A DNA stretch of 52,891 bases from Bdellovibrio sp. 28-41-41. Lineage in GTDB: Bacteria > Bdellovibrionota > Bdellovibrionia > Bdellovibrionales > Bdellovibrionaceae. Location: the NCBI GenBank assembly GCA_002256935.1, contig NCGL01000048.1, positions 1 to 52,891 of the forward strand. Direction: 5' to 3'. The position numbers and the translations under genes were made by a program. Shown in pieces: positions 34,243 to 42,900 of the stretch; positions within the stretch are counted from its first letter, which is position 1; the number at the start of each line of letters is the position of its first letter. Below the pieces are notes generated by a model. The model worked only from the letters and a program-made list of their open reading frames with translations, was not told the DNA's origin and searched no databases.

Positions 34243-34716
34243 ATGTCAAAAAATCCTGAAAAAGAAAGTTGGTGCTACTTCGTTGATTTCATTCAGGTTT
34301 GTCTCTCCGCCAAGCTTCTGAATTCGGAAGAAATTGGTAGGCTTTACCTGGAAGAGAAGCTTTCCCTCAATCAAATTGCATCCAGATTTAAGGTTTCAAG
34401 ATCTGTCATCAGGTCTCGACTTCGCGGCCTTGGAATTGATATTGACGCCGTAAAACCAGTCTCAACGAATCCGGAAAATTATCGCTATAATACGCCACCC
34501 TATGGTTTTCTGGTTCGCGACGGAAAACTGCTTCCCAATCGACTGGAAATGAAAATTTGCCGCCTCGTTATTGAACTGGTCGAGCGTGAAGGTCGCAATC
34601 ACAGCGAAGTCGCAAGAGAGCTTGCCCGACGAGGTTTAAAGACTCGCACCGGGAAAGTGAAATGGGACAGTAAAACGATTTTTAATATTTTTAAACGATG
34701 GAAAGATAAACTTTAA
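34243..34716 (+). CDS. recombinase-domain-like DNA-binding protein without catalytic domain
   Basis: The first 60 residues include a helix-turn-helix (EKLSLNQIASRFKVSRSVIR). From about residue 85, PPYGFLVRDGKLLPN and then REGRNHSEVARELARRGL followed by KTRTGKVKWDSKTIFNIF match the recombinase domain (pfam07508-like) of large serine recombinases: proline-glycine entry, hydrophobic core and the TRxGxxW motif. The N-terminal resolvase catalytic domain with its Ser nucleophile is absent, so the protein should bind DNA but not cut it. It could regulate a mobile element or be a domesticated remnant. A 56-residue membrane peptide gene follows after 14 nt. Confidence 0.65.
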   Translation: MSKNPEKESWCYFVDFIQVCLSAKLLNSEEIGRLYLEEKLSLNQIASRFKVSRSVIRSRLRGLGIDIDAVKPVSTNPENYRYNTPPYGFLVRDGKLLPNRLEMKICRLVIELVEREGRNHSEVARELARRGLKTRTGKVKWDSKTIFNIFKRWKDKL

Positions 34717-34730
34717 CAAAGGATTACTTT

Positions 34731-34901
34731 ATGAATGATTTGATTAGCACTGCTATTTTAATCGCTACGCTTTTTGGTGGTACTGTTGCTGCCGATAGAA
34801 TCTATGTTTCCATGCGACGAGCGGCACTAGAAAAATCGGCCAAAGGACTTCCGAACCTTGCTCCATTTGCGCGCCGACTATCAAAGAAAGACAGCATTTG
34901 A
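34731..34901 (+). CDS. 56-residue single-helix membrane peptide
   Basis: AAAGGA lies 8 nt before the ATG. The product begins with a hydrophobic stretch (LISTAILIATLFGGTVAA), then a basic tail (SMRRAALEKSA, FARRLSKK). This is a plausible inner-membrane peptide with its tail in the cytoplasm. It starts 14 nt after the recombinase-like gene and is probably in the same operon. I do not recognise a family. Confidence 0.6.
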   Translation: MNDLISTAILIATLFGGTVAADRIYVSMRRAALEKSAKGLPNLAPFARRLSKKDSI

Positions 34902-35297
34902 TATACTTATAACAAGTAATGTATAGTATTCAATCACCGCCGTATTCGCACGAATCCATTTTGTGAGTTGGACTTCGGTTGAGTAATTAATAATGTTTAA
35001 TAAGTTGATGAGCCGGCGGTCGAATATGCAATGGGCTAACCCCGGGTTTTACTTTGGCCACTTAGCTATGGGGTTTCAATGAACCAAGTTTGTAACTTTC
35101 CATTACTGGTGCGGATTTCAGTGGAGCTATTTAGACATTCAGCCAGTGTAAAATAATTCATTGATATAAATCATATCGGTTTTTCAACTCGAAGCTTCAT
35201 TTTTTTTAAGTAAAACTTTGCGCTAATAGAGACAAACATCTGTGGCGCCCCGCCGCTAGGCGGTTAGTCCACTGGCACTTATTGCAGTAATTAGAAT
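34902..35297. other. 396-nt gap upstream of the split tRNA gene
   Basis: No gene is visible. A GC-rich hairpin, CCGCC-GCTA-GGCGG (35250-35263), lies 34 nt before the tRNA 5' end without a T run. AT-rich tracts near 35160-35220 could hold the tRNA promoter, but no clear -35/-10 pair stands out. Confidence 0.45.
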
Positions 35298-35655
35298 GGA
35301 CTTGTGGTGGAATTGGTAGACGCGCTGGACTCAGAACGTCGGTCGAAAAGACTGACACTAAATTGAGTGTGCCCTTGAAGAAATCCTGGGAGTAGAACCG
35401 CCCAAATTCGGTGAAGACTTTAAAATGTTAATGCCGAGCCAAGCCTTAGAAAGAAATTTCTTCGGAAGGTGTAGAGACTAGACGAGCTGGACCTAACAAT
35501 CGAAAGATTTACGGTTAAGGCATAGTCCAGACCACAAACTCTCGGTACAGAATGTTTCTTTGAAATAGTCGGTATATGAGCTAGTGAAAACTAGAGTGGT
35601 AAGAAAATCCAGTATTCGCAAGAATGTGGGAGTTCGATTTTCTCCGGGGCCACCA
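35298..35655 (+). tRNA. tRNA-Leu, anticodon probably CAA, split by a group I intron
   Basis: Exon 1 (35298-35332) has TGGTGGAATTGGTAGACGCG, the class II leucine D-arm, and the anticodon stem 5' strand CTGGA. Exon 2 (35604-35655) has AAAA, the partner TCCAG, a long variable arm ATTC-GCAA-GAAT, the T arm GGGAG-TTCGATT-TTCTC and the encoded CCA. Splicing after C34 and before AAAA gives anticodon CAA. The acceptor stem (GGACTTG with CGGGGCC) is imperfect: one A-G mismatch and two G-U pairs, so function may be reduced. An unspliced reading would suggest CAG, but then exon 2 could not complete the loop. Confidence 0.85.
35333..35603 (+). ncRNA. self-splicing group I intron (IC3-like) in tRNA-Leu
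   Basis: The 271-nt insertion in the anticodon loop carries group IC3 core elements like the cyanobacterial tRNA-Leu intron: GAGCCAAGCC (35436-35445), GGAAGGTGTAGAGACTAGAC (35464-35483) and AAGGCATAGTCC (35517-35528), in the order Q, R, S. An ATTGAG near the 5' end can serve as guide pairing with exon CTC. The intron ends in G, as required. The insertion lies between anticodon positions 34 and 35, the same place as in cyanobacterial tRNA-Leu(UAA). There is no room for a homing endonuclease. Splice sites are inferred. Confidence 0.87.
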
Positions 35656-35693
35656 TTTTTTGAAGTAAAACTTCAAATCTGATATTCATTTAA

Positions 35694-36992
35694 TTAGATA
35701 TTTTTTTGTCTTTTTGCCCAGATTGAAAAGACAGTTAGACCAAGCAATACCGATATAACTGAAAATTCAATTAAAGTGATAAAATCTTTAGTCGAAGGCA
35801 ATAGCGCACCTGCGCCATAAAGTCCTAATGTTGCGATTCCTGTTAAGGCATTTGCAAAACCGTTCACTTCTCCTCTTGCCTCTGGCTTGATTCCAACTTG
35901 GCGTATTTGCATTTCGCCCAAACTGAATCCATACAGTCCAATTCTGGATAAAAGAATAAAGAAAAGAAAACCAATTTGACCAATTCTAGAATCCATAAAG
36001 AAAAATACCAACACCATAAAAACAGCAAGACTTTGAAACCCAATGAAAAGATGCGTGCCTCTAACTAGGCCCAACTTTTTTATTATCCATGGGAACAATA
36101 AAGTTGCCCCTAAACCAAAAAATGCACCAAACCCTCTGAATAAGCCAATTTCCCACTCGGGTAACTTCCATCCATCATTTAAAAAGGCAGTCAAAAGAAC
36201 CCCGTGAGGACTCAATACGGAAAGCCACAATATTGCGTAAGCTAAGACAGCTAATGCAACTGGCTCTTTAAAAAATGAACGCCAGCCCTTTGTAATCTTT
36301 TTTATAAATGAATTGTCCTTAACCGAGGTAACCGTCACCTTTTTATTTTTTAAATCTGGGCGCTCATTAAAAATTGATCTTAATAAGAGATACTCAGGGA
36401 CGAAAGAAATAATATTCCACATTCCCACTAAGAAAAATCCAAACAGCGCCAAACGTGGCGATTCCAAAACTAGAATTAATCCAGCCACAACTGGTGCGGT
36501 GACTTCAGTTAATAAATCGACCTGACGAAGTCGGCTATTAAATTTTGCTAATTCACTTTCATCAAAACTTGAAGGTACTAGATCATTGGCAATAGCAATA
36601 TCCATAAAGCTTGAGCCCAAGCTGCTTAAGATTCCTCCTAAAACTAATGCTATAAATGAAATAATAAAGGGACTTGCACCCCACATAGGCTCAACTGAAT
36701 TTAGAAACGAAATGGAATAAATAGAAATCAATCCTATTATAACTCCGATTAATTGAAGCAATATTCCAATTCTAGCGGCGTTGAATCGATTAATACGATC
36801 AATAAGGGACGTTAAGCGAGGCAGGAAAATAACGAGAGCCAATCGAACCAAAAAATAATAAAAAGCCGCGATTCTTAATTGTCCCGGAAGCATTTTTAAT
36901 AGTACCAATGGAACTACGAAATCCCACGCCTGGTCTCCCGAGCGAGTTAAAAGCCTTCCAACAAGTAATCGATTGGCAAAAGACAATTTCAT
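35694..36992 (-). CDS. ferroportin-family metal exporter
   Basis: The 432-residue protein has about 12 membrane helices. It closely follows the bacterial ferroportin known from Bdellovibrio bacteriovorus: GRLLTRSGDQAWDFVVP in helix 1, FNSRLRQVDLLTEVTAPVVA in the middle, LLWLSVLSPHGVLL-like (here ILWLSVLSPHGVLL) in helix 7 and LSRIGLYGFSLGEMQIRQ near helix 10. Family members export Fe2+ and related divalent metals across the inner membrane. Asp20-type and His-containing metal sites are preserved in these segments. It follows the two CsoR/RcnR-type regulators with 5 nt after the second, so the three genes should form an operon controlled by metal. Confidence 0.9.
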   Translation of the reverse strand: MKLSFANRLLVGRLLTRSGDQAWDFVVPLVLLKMLPGQLRIAAFYYFLVRLALVIFLPRLTSLIDRINRFNAARIGILLQLIGVIIGLISIYSISFLNSVEPMWGASPFIISFIALVLGGILSSLGSSFMDIAIANDLVPSSFDESELAKFNSRLRQVDLLTEVTAPVVAGLILVLESPRLALFGFFLVGMWNIISFVPEYLLLRSIFNERPDLKNKKVTVTSVKDNSFIKKITKGWRSFFKEPVALAVLAYAILWLSVLSPHGVLLTAFLNDGWKLPEWEIGLFRGFGAFFGLGATLLFPWIIKKLGLVRGTHLFIGFQSLAVFMVLVFFFMDSRIGQIGFLFFILLSRIGLYGFSLGEMQIRQVGIKPEARGEVNGFANALTGIATLGLYGAGALLPSTKDFITLIEFSVISVLLGLTVFSIWAKRQKNI

Positions 36993-36997
36993 ATAAA

Positions 36998-37300
36998 TTA
37001 GTGATGGCTACCTTGGATTGGTCCTTTAAGTATTTGCTGAAATAATATACTCACTTCATTCAAAACACTCTCTTTTCCGGGCGGCAAAGCTGATTGGATA
37101 CACGAAGTAATATGATCTTGCGCCACTATTCCTCGACATTCTGCAATTGTTGCAAGAATTCCGGAAAGCCTACTGACCACGTCGGTGCATGGTTTTTGTT
37201 CGTTTAACATAGATTCGACAGATTTAAGATTATCTATTGCCACCCTAATATGCATTAGTGCTTCTTGCGAATGATGATGTTCTGCTTTTTTTGTTTCCAT
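36998..37300 (-). CDS. CsoR-like protein with metal ligands but degenerate DNA-binding helix
   Basis: The 100-residue DUF156-family protein carries Cys38, His63 and Cys67, the same spacing as the C-H-C copper ligands of CsoR. The N-terminal basic helix expected for DNA binding (RLxRIxGQ) is replaced by HIRVAIDNLKS, and a His cluster (EHHHS) is at the N-terminus. It may act as a metal-binding partner of the neighbouring full-length regulator, for example in a mixed tetramer. A strong AAAGGAGG precedes the ATG. Genes before and after are 15 and 5 nt away. Metal specificity is inferred only. Confidence 0.78.
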   Translation of the reverse strand: METKKAEHHHSQEALMHIRVAIDNLKSVESMLNEQKPCTDVVSRLSGILATIAECRGIVAQDHITSCIQSALPPGKESVLNEVSILFQQILKGPIQGSHH

Positions 37301-37315
37301 AGTTCCTCCTTTAAT

Positions 37316-37588
37316 TTATTTCCAAAAACTTCGTAATATTTCCGTCACTTCTTTGCCCGCTTGGGCTGCGTTTTTTTTTGTAGGCGCTTCCACAATATGT
37401 TCCAATATATGGCCTTCCAAAATTTCGCCCATAAGTCCAGACAATGCGCCTCGGCTTGAACTTAAAAGCTGAAGTAATTTGTAAGGATCTTCTTCAGCGT
37501 TAAGAATTTGTGATACGGCATCGAGCTGACCTTTAATTCTATTAACCCGAGCAATTAGCTTATCTTTATCCCGTATTGTATGACTCAC
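37316..37588 (-). CDS. RcnR/FrmR-family regulator lacking the conserved Cys
   Basis: The 90 residues begin MSHTIRDKDKLIARVNRIKG, almost like Escherichia coli RcnR, with DNA-binding Arg/Lys and GQ intact. His3, His60 and His64 of the RcnR nickel/cobalt site are present, but position 35, which is Cys in RcnR and FrmR, is Pro and the protein has no Cys at all. Iron, manganese or a different geometry could be sensed, or ligands might be supplied by the CsoR-like neighbour. The start is GTG 37588 with GGGAGG upstream. The likely operator lies at 37631-37656, in front of both this operon and the divergent His-rich gene. Confidence 0.88.
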   Translation of the reverse strand: MSHTIRDKDKLIARVNRIKGQLDAVSQILNAEEDPYKLLQLLSSSRGALSGLMGEILEGHILEHIVEAPTKKNAAQAGKEVTEILRSFWK

Positions 37589-37630
37589 TTTATCCTCCCT
37601 GCATCTCGGTCCGAAACTACCTGTCTCAGA

Positions 37631-37682
37631 ATATACTATGGGGAACTATACTATATGTCGTATCAAATTAAAACTCTATAAT
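37631..37682. promoter_or_regulatory. candidate CsoR/RcnR-type operator and -10 box
   Basis: ATACTATGGGGAACTATAC (within 37631-37656) is a G-tract flanked by inverted ACTAT/ATAGT steps, the layout of RcnR/CsoR operators. It lies 43 nt upstream of the regulator start. TATAAT at 37677-37682 could serve the divergent His-rich gene, so one operator may control both directions. Confidence 0.55.
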
Positions 37683-37690
37683 AATTAGGC

Positions 37691-38137
37691 TTGACCAAAA
37701 ACAAAGCGCTCACTACAATCTTATACATCGTGAAGATGTTGTACGTTTTATCCTTAGTCTTGCTTCATTTAGTCTCTCTGTCTAAAGAGGGATATTTAGC
37801 GTTTCCTACAAATTTAAGCATTCCTATTCACGATCATGTTCATATGGAAAATTCTCACGACATGTCTGATCACGAAGATGATCATAACGACCATGACTCT
37901 GCTGACGTTGCGGAATTTTCATACCATGAACATACTCACCGGCACTCTCCAGGGGAAGCTGAGCATTCTCACTCCCATCATCACTCAAGTGCCGCAGGAC
38001 AAACCGTTCCCTTTATTAACGACTCTCATTTTCAATACGTGATAATCATTAACGAAGATATGCGCTTTGGAAGATTCAACGAGTTTTCTATTCAAAGCCC
38101 TTATCTTGAATCTGTTTTCCGCCCTCCAATCACCTAA
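37691..38137 (+). CDS. His-rich exported protein at the head of the efflux genes
   Basis: An N-terminal hydrophobic helix (MLYVLSLVLLHLVSL) is followed by a domain with dense His/Asp clusters (DHVHMENSHDMSDHEDDHND, later EHTHRHS and SHSHHHSS), a likely periplasmic metal-buffering segment. The C-terminal 40 residues are ordinary. The start is uncertain: TTG 37691 lies about 8 nt beyond the TATAAT box, which would make a nearly leaderless message; ATG 37736 at the beginning of the helix is the alternative, with no ribosome site. It precedes the outer-membrane channel gene by 145 nt and is probably linked to the same pump. Confidence 0.65.
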   Translation: MTKNKALTTILYIVKMLYVLSLVLLHLVSLSKEGYLAFPTNLSIPIHDHVHMENSHDMSDHEDDHNDHDSADVAEFSYHEHTHRHSPGEAEHSHSHHHSSAAGQTVPFINDSHFQYVIIINEDMRFGRFNEFSIQSPYLESVFRPPIT

Positions 38138-38282
38138 CCGCATTTCAACGCCCAAAATTTAATTAAAATAAGCATTGTTACCTTCGATACGTTTAATTTG
38201 CGTTACTTAATTCCTTTTGGCGTTCCACTTTTATCATCAAATTTCTAAAAACTTATGCAGCTTTTGCTGAGAAAGGTAATTC

Positions 38283-39530
38283 ATGTTATTTAAACCACGC
38301 TTATTTATTTTGGTTTTAGGTTGGACGGCTATAGGATTAGCCCAGACTGATAAACCAGTTTGCGACAATATCGCTAATTATAAAGATGTCATTCGATGTG
38401 CCGTCGAAATCCATCCAGATGCCGAACAAGCTCGATTGCTTCTTAAACAAAATGAGAACTTGATCGGAGTTGCGGAACAACGGCCCAACCCTGAAATTGA
38501 TTCTCAAATATTAGGCGGAAAATCTGGTGATGATAACTACCAATATACGCAAATTAATTTAGCGCATACATTTGAACTAGGCGGAAAGCGTGATGCGCGA
38601 ATTCGCAGATCTGAGATCCAGCTTAAAAGTAGCGGATTTGATTTAAAATTAGTTCAGGAGCAAGTCTATTTAAGAACGTATTTGGCGCTAATTCGTCTCC
38701 GTCAAATTTCGTCTGAAATTTCGGTATACGACGATGCGCTTTCAACGTTTGGGCGAATACAAAAACAATATCAATCGCGTCCCCGTATGACGCCAGAGCA
38801 GAAGGCCACTTATGCCATCATGGATATTGCTGCCAATGACTACCGGTTACGTCGTCGTCCTCTTTTAAATGAAATTCGTGAAAACGAGCGATTTATCGCT
38901 ATGGCGATCGGTAGAAAGTTCGATGTTCGTAAAGACTTCCTGCCGCCATTCAGAAAAAAATGGCCAGTGATCGCTAGTGCGGGACAAACAGACTTAACAC
39001 GAAGTCTTACGCTACAGAAATCACTTTCTGACTTGGAATTGGCGCAAGCTGAACTCAAAGAAGCCGAAAGCCTTTCTTGGCCTGATTTGAAACTTGGCCC
39101 TACCGTCGAGACACAAACTCAAGGCTCTCAAAAAATGAATTCATTTGGTTTGAATTTATCGTTTGCCATACCATTGTTTCACACTAATGGAGCCGGTAAA
39201 TCTTATGCCTCTGCGGGCGTCCACCGCGCGCAATTGTCATTGGAACGATCTAAATCAATTGAACAACAGCAACTTCAATTGCAAGTCGAAAAATATAAAG
39301 ATGCCGTGAAATCTTTAGAGGAATCTCTATCGAGTGCTGATTTAGATAAAAAACACCGCGATGTTGAAGGCTCTTTCAGCACCGGCATAATTCCAAGCTC
39401 ACTTGTAATCGAGATTCATCGTCAGATGGCGGACTACATGAAAAGCCTTAGTGAACAAGAAAACTCAGCTATCGAGGCGCTAGCTAGAATTTACTCCATC
39501 GAAGGTCGCCTTCTTACAGAGGGTTTATGA
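38283..39530 (+). CDS. CzcC/TolC-family outer-membrane efflux channel
   Basis: The 415-residue protein has a signal peptide ending near IGLAQT and the duplicated helical hairpin layout of outer-membrane efflux proteins: PNPEIDSQILGGKSG, then THFELGG-like (here AHTFELGGKRDARI), and in the second half SWPDLKLGPTVETQTQG with a repeat of the Pro-Leu-Phe-His entry (AIPLFHTNGAG). Long charged helices form the periplasmic tunnel. It should be the exit duct for the RND pump encoded downstream. GAGAAAGG precedes the ATG, and its stop overlaps the next start (ATGA). Confidence 0.88.
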   Translation: MLFKPRLFILVLGWTAIGLAQTDKPVCDNIANYKDVIRCAVEIHPDAEQARLLLKQNENLIGVAEQRPNPEIDSQILGGKSGDDNYQYTQINLAHTFELGGKRDARIRRSEIQLKSSGFDLKLVQEQVYLRTYLALIRLRQISSEISVYDDALSTFGRIQKQYQSRPRMTPEQKATYAIMDIAANDYRLRRRPLLNEIRENERFIAMAIGRKFDVRKDFLPPFRKKWPVIASAGQTDLTRSLTLQKSLSDLELAQAELKEAESLSWPDLKLGPTVETQTQGSQKMNSFGLNLSFAIPLFHTNGAGKSYASAGVHRAQLSLERSKSIEQQQLQLQVEKYKDAVKSLEESLSSADLDKKHRDVEGSFSTGIIPSSLVIEIHRQMADYMKSLSEQENSAIEALARIYSIEGRLLTEGL

Positions 39531-39946
39531 AAAATAGTTTCTTAGCAGCAATCTTTGCCGGTTTTGCAATTGCGTTTTGCGCATTAGCAGAAGAGGCTCC
39601 AAACGGTTTTCGAGCTGGACCAAACATGGCAGCACAAGAAGCAAATTTAAAGGACGGTTTTAAACTTTCAGATAAAGCCAAAGAAGTCATTGGCGTAAAA
39701 ACTAAAAGTTTAGGCTCAAAACCATTCTCTATTCCTAACACTGCACTTGTTTATTATGGGGACAAAGTCGGTGTCTACAGATTGCGGAATGGCTGGTTCA
39801 AACTAATTGAAATTCAAAAAAATAATAAAGTCAGCGGAACTTCTTCTATTTCAAGTTCCGATCTTTCAGAAAGTGATCAAGTAGCCATTGAGGGCGTCGC
39901 ACTTTTAAGAGTTAGCGAAATGGATGTCTTCGGAGGTGAAGAATGA
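39527..39946 (+). CDS. very short adaptor-like periplasmic protein of the RND pump
   Basis: The 139 residues have a signal peptide (AAIFAGFAIAFCALA) and then KLSDKAKEVIGVKTKSLG joined to NTALVYYGDKVGVYRLRNGW and DQVAIEGVALLRVSEMD. These segments match the start of the beta-barrel domain and the membrane-proximal domain of CusB/CzcB adaptors. The alpha-helical hairpin and lipoyl domains that lie between them in a normal adaptor of about 400 residues are absent. The gene overlaps both neighbours by 4 nt and is intact, so this is not simple decay. Either a second full adaptor exists elsewhere or this pump uses a minimal one. Confidence 0.7.
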   Translation: MKNSFLAAIFAGFAIAFCALAEEAPNGFRAGPNMAAQEANLKDGFKLSDKAKEVIGVKTKSLGSKPFSIPNTALVYYGDKVGVYRLRNGWFKLIEIQKNNKVSGTSSISSSDLSESDQVAIEGVALLRVSEMDVFGGEE

Positions 39947-42900
39947 TGAGCAAGATTATCGCTTTTTCAATTTACAATCGTATGGCTGTTTTAGCCATCA
40001 CCCTTGGAATCGCAATCGCCGGTTGGGTTACGTTTGAAAACCTACCAATCGACGCAGTTCCGGATGTCACAAATAACCAAGTTCAAATCAATACGGCTGT
40101 CGACGGACTTTCGCCGGAAGAAACTGAGCGAAACGTTACGTTCCCAATCGAGACCGCTATGCGAGGACTTGCTGGTGTAACCGAGGTTCGATCATTGACA
40201 CGTTTTAATTTATCGCAAGTCACCGTTATCTTTGATGACGAAGTTGAAATCTATCGCGCTCGCCAATTAGTAGCCGAAAGACTTCAATCCGTTTCGGGCT
40301 CCCTGCCTGTTGGAGTTCTACCTCGCCCAGGTCCTGTAAGTTCAGGATTGGGAGAGATCGTTCACTATTCTGTGGAAGCAGAAAAGATCGAAGAAGGTCA
40401 GAAACGAATTGAACAGTTAATGGAAATGCGAACAATTCAAGAATGGTTTGTGAAACCTCGTTTACTGACAGTTAAAGGCGTTGCAGAAGTTAATACTATC
40501 GGCGGATTTGAACGACAATTTCATATCCAGCCCAATACGACTAAGATGGCCAAATACGGAGTTCACTTTTCTGAAATCATCGAAGCCATTGAACGGACTA
40601 ATAAAAACGTGGGTGGTGGCTACGTCCAGCAAACCGGCGAACAATTCTTGGTTCAAGCCGTTGGGTTATTAAAGGATATTGAAGATATCAGATCCGTACC
40701 CTTAAAATCGCTCGAGACGTTTCAGACAATCACCATTAGCGACGTTGCGGAAGTATCCCTTGCAACAGAACTTCGCTCTGGCGCTGGTCTCGTTCGTTCG
40801 CGTGAGGCGGTCGTTGGAACAGTGATGATGTTAATGGGTGAAAATAGTCGTACTGTAGCTATGAGAGTTGCAGAACGTATTAAAGAAGTTCAGAAAGGGC
40901 TACCCCAAGGCTACAAACTTGAAACTCTTTACATTCGATCAGACTTGGTGAGCTCTACGATAGGTACCGTTGAGCACAACTTAATGACGGGAGCTTTTCT
41001 TGTTATCGTTATCTTAGCTCTGCTCATGGGTAACTTGAGGGCTGCAATTATTACGGCAATCATGATTCCATTATCTTTACTTATCTCATTTATCGCCATG
41101 AGATACTTTAATATTTCAGGCAATCTAATGAGTCTCGGGGCTTTGGATTTTGGCATTATTGTGGATGGTACAGTCATCCTCCTCGATCACTGCGTTCGGG
41201 TTATTCAAGAGCGTTCAAATGCGATGAAGAGAACCTTAACTAAGGAAGAACTACAAAAGGCCGTATATGATGCTACCGTTCATATCCGAACGGCAGCTGG
41301 GTTTGGACAATTAATTATTGTGGTTGTGTTTCTTCCAATCTTCTCTCTTGTAGGAGTGGAAGGAAAAATGTTTCGCCCAATGGCTGCAACATTTATCATT
41401 GCGATCTTGGCTGCTCTAATTCTTTCATTTACTACTGCCCCTGCCTTGGCCAGCTTACTAATGACCGGCAAAGTTGCAGATAAAGAGCCTTGGTTAATGA
41501 GAAAACTTGAGCATCTCTATGCACCGGTTTTAAATTTTGTACTTCGCTTTAAGGTTGCCACAATTTCAATCGGAGTTATTGCGACAATCATAGGCGGAAT
41601 TTTATTCGCTCGTCTTGGAGGAGAGTTTTTACCCCAACTTGACGAAGGTACATTACTTGTTCAAACAACAAGACCGGTAAACGTGAGCATTGATCAATCG
41701 GTTGTGCTTCAAGCCAAAACCGAAGAGATTGCGTCGCAGTTTCCAGAAGTCGCCTATACGTTTTCTAAAATCGGCACTTCTGAAATTGCAAATGACCCAA
41801 TGGGGGTTCATCAAGCGGATACTTACGTAATGTATAAACCAGAGAAAGACTGGCCAGCAATTGATGGAAAAAAACGTACACGCGGTGAAGTAGCCAATGC
41901 CATCATCGAAAAACTAGATGCGGAACTTCCTGGACAATCGGTCTTAAGAAGTCAGCCCATCCAAATGCGATTCAATGATCTACTTGAAGGATCTAAATCA
42001 GATGTCGCGGTAAAACTTTATGGTGATGATATGGAAACATTATCCTCAATTACAAAGAAAATCGCTGCGATCGTTGAAAAAATTCCCGGTGCCGGAGAAG
42101 TCGAAACTGAGCTTCGCGGAACATCGCCATTACTTCGAGTGACTCCAAAAAAGGACGTCCTAAGAAAGATGGGTATTTCTACGCAGCAAGTACTTCAGAC
42201 GGTCGGCGTTGCTCTTGGTGGCGCTGAGGCTGGAACACTCTACGAAGGAGAGCGTCGCTTTCCAATTTTTGTTCGTCAAAGCGAGACTCAGCGATCCGAC
42301 CTAAACGGAATCAGAAACTTACCTGTCGGAATTGGCAGCAACGCAACGGTACCATTGAGTGAAGTCGCTGATATCAAATTTGAGGAAGCTTATGGGACTA
42401 TAGTTCGTGAAGATGGAAAACGTCGAGCAGCCGTTATGATTAATCCTCATGGACGCGATACCGAGAGCTTTGTAAATGATGCTCGTAAAGCGGTTGAAGC
42501 CCAGATTAAGCTACCTGAGGGTTACTACATCGAATGGACAGGAACATTTAGAAATCTCCAAGAAGCAAAGTCACGTTTGATCGTTTTAGCGCCTCTGGCA
42601 TTGCTATTGGTTTTAATGATGATCTATGCAGCGTTTAAGAGTGCCGGCGAAACACTTCTTATCTTCGCGTGTGTACCGATGGCTCTCGTTGGTGGAGTTC
42701 TAGGACTGATGCTGAACGGTCTTCCATTTAGTATTACAGCTGGAGTTGGGTTTATCGCCTTATCAGGGATTGCCGTCTTAAATGGGGTCGTGTTGATGAA
42801 CTACTTTAACGACCTTAGGAAAGAGCGATTAGATTCCCGGACGATCGTTACTCGGGGAGCTCTATTAAGATTGCGCCCTGTGATGATGACGGCACTTGTA

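Noticed and set aside
35298..35655. tRNA-Leu(CAG) read without an intron
   Set aside because: CTCAGAA in the 5' part could be a complete anticodon loop, but the partner stem and all the 3' half lie 270 nt away, and group I motifs fill the interval. The splice rules (final G) favour CAA.
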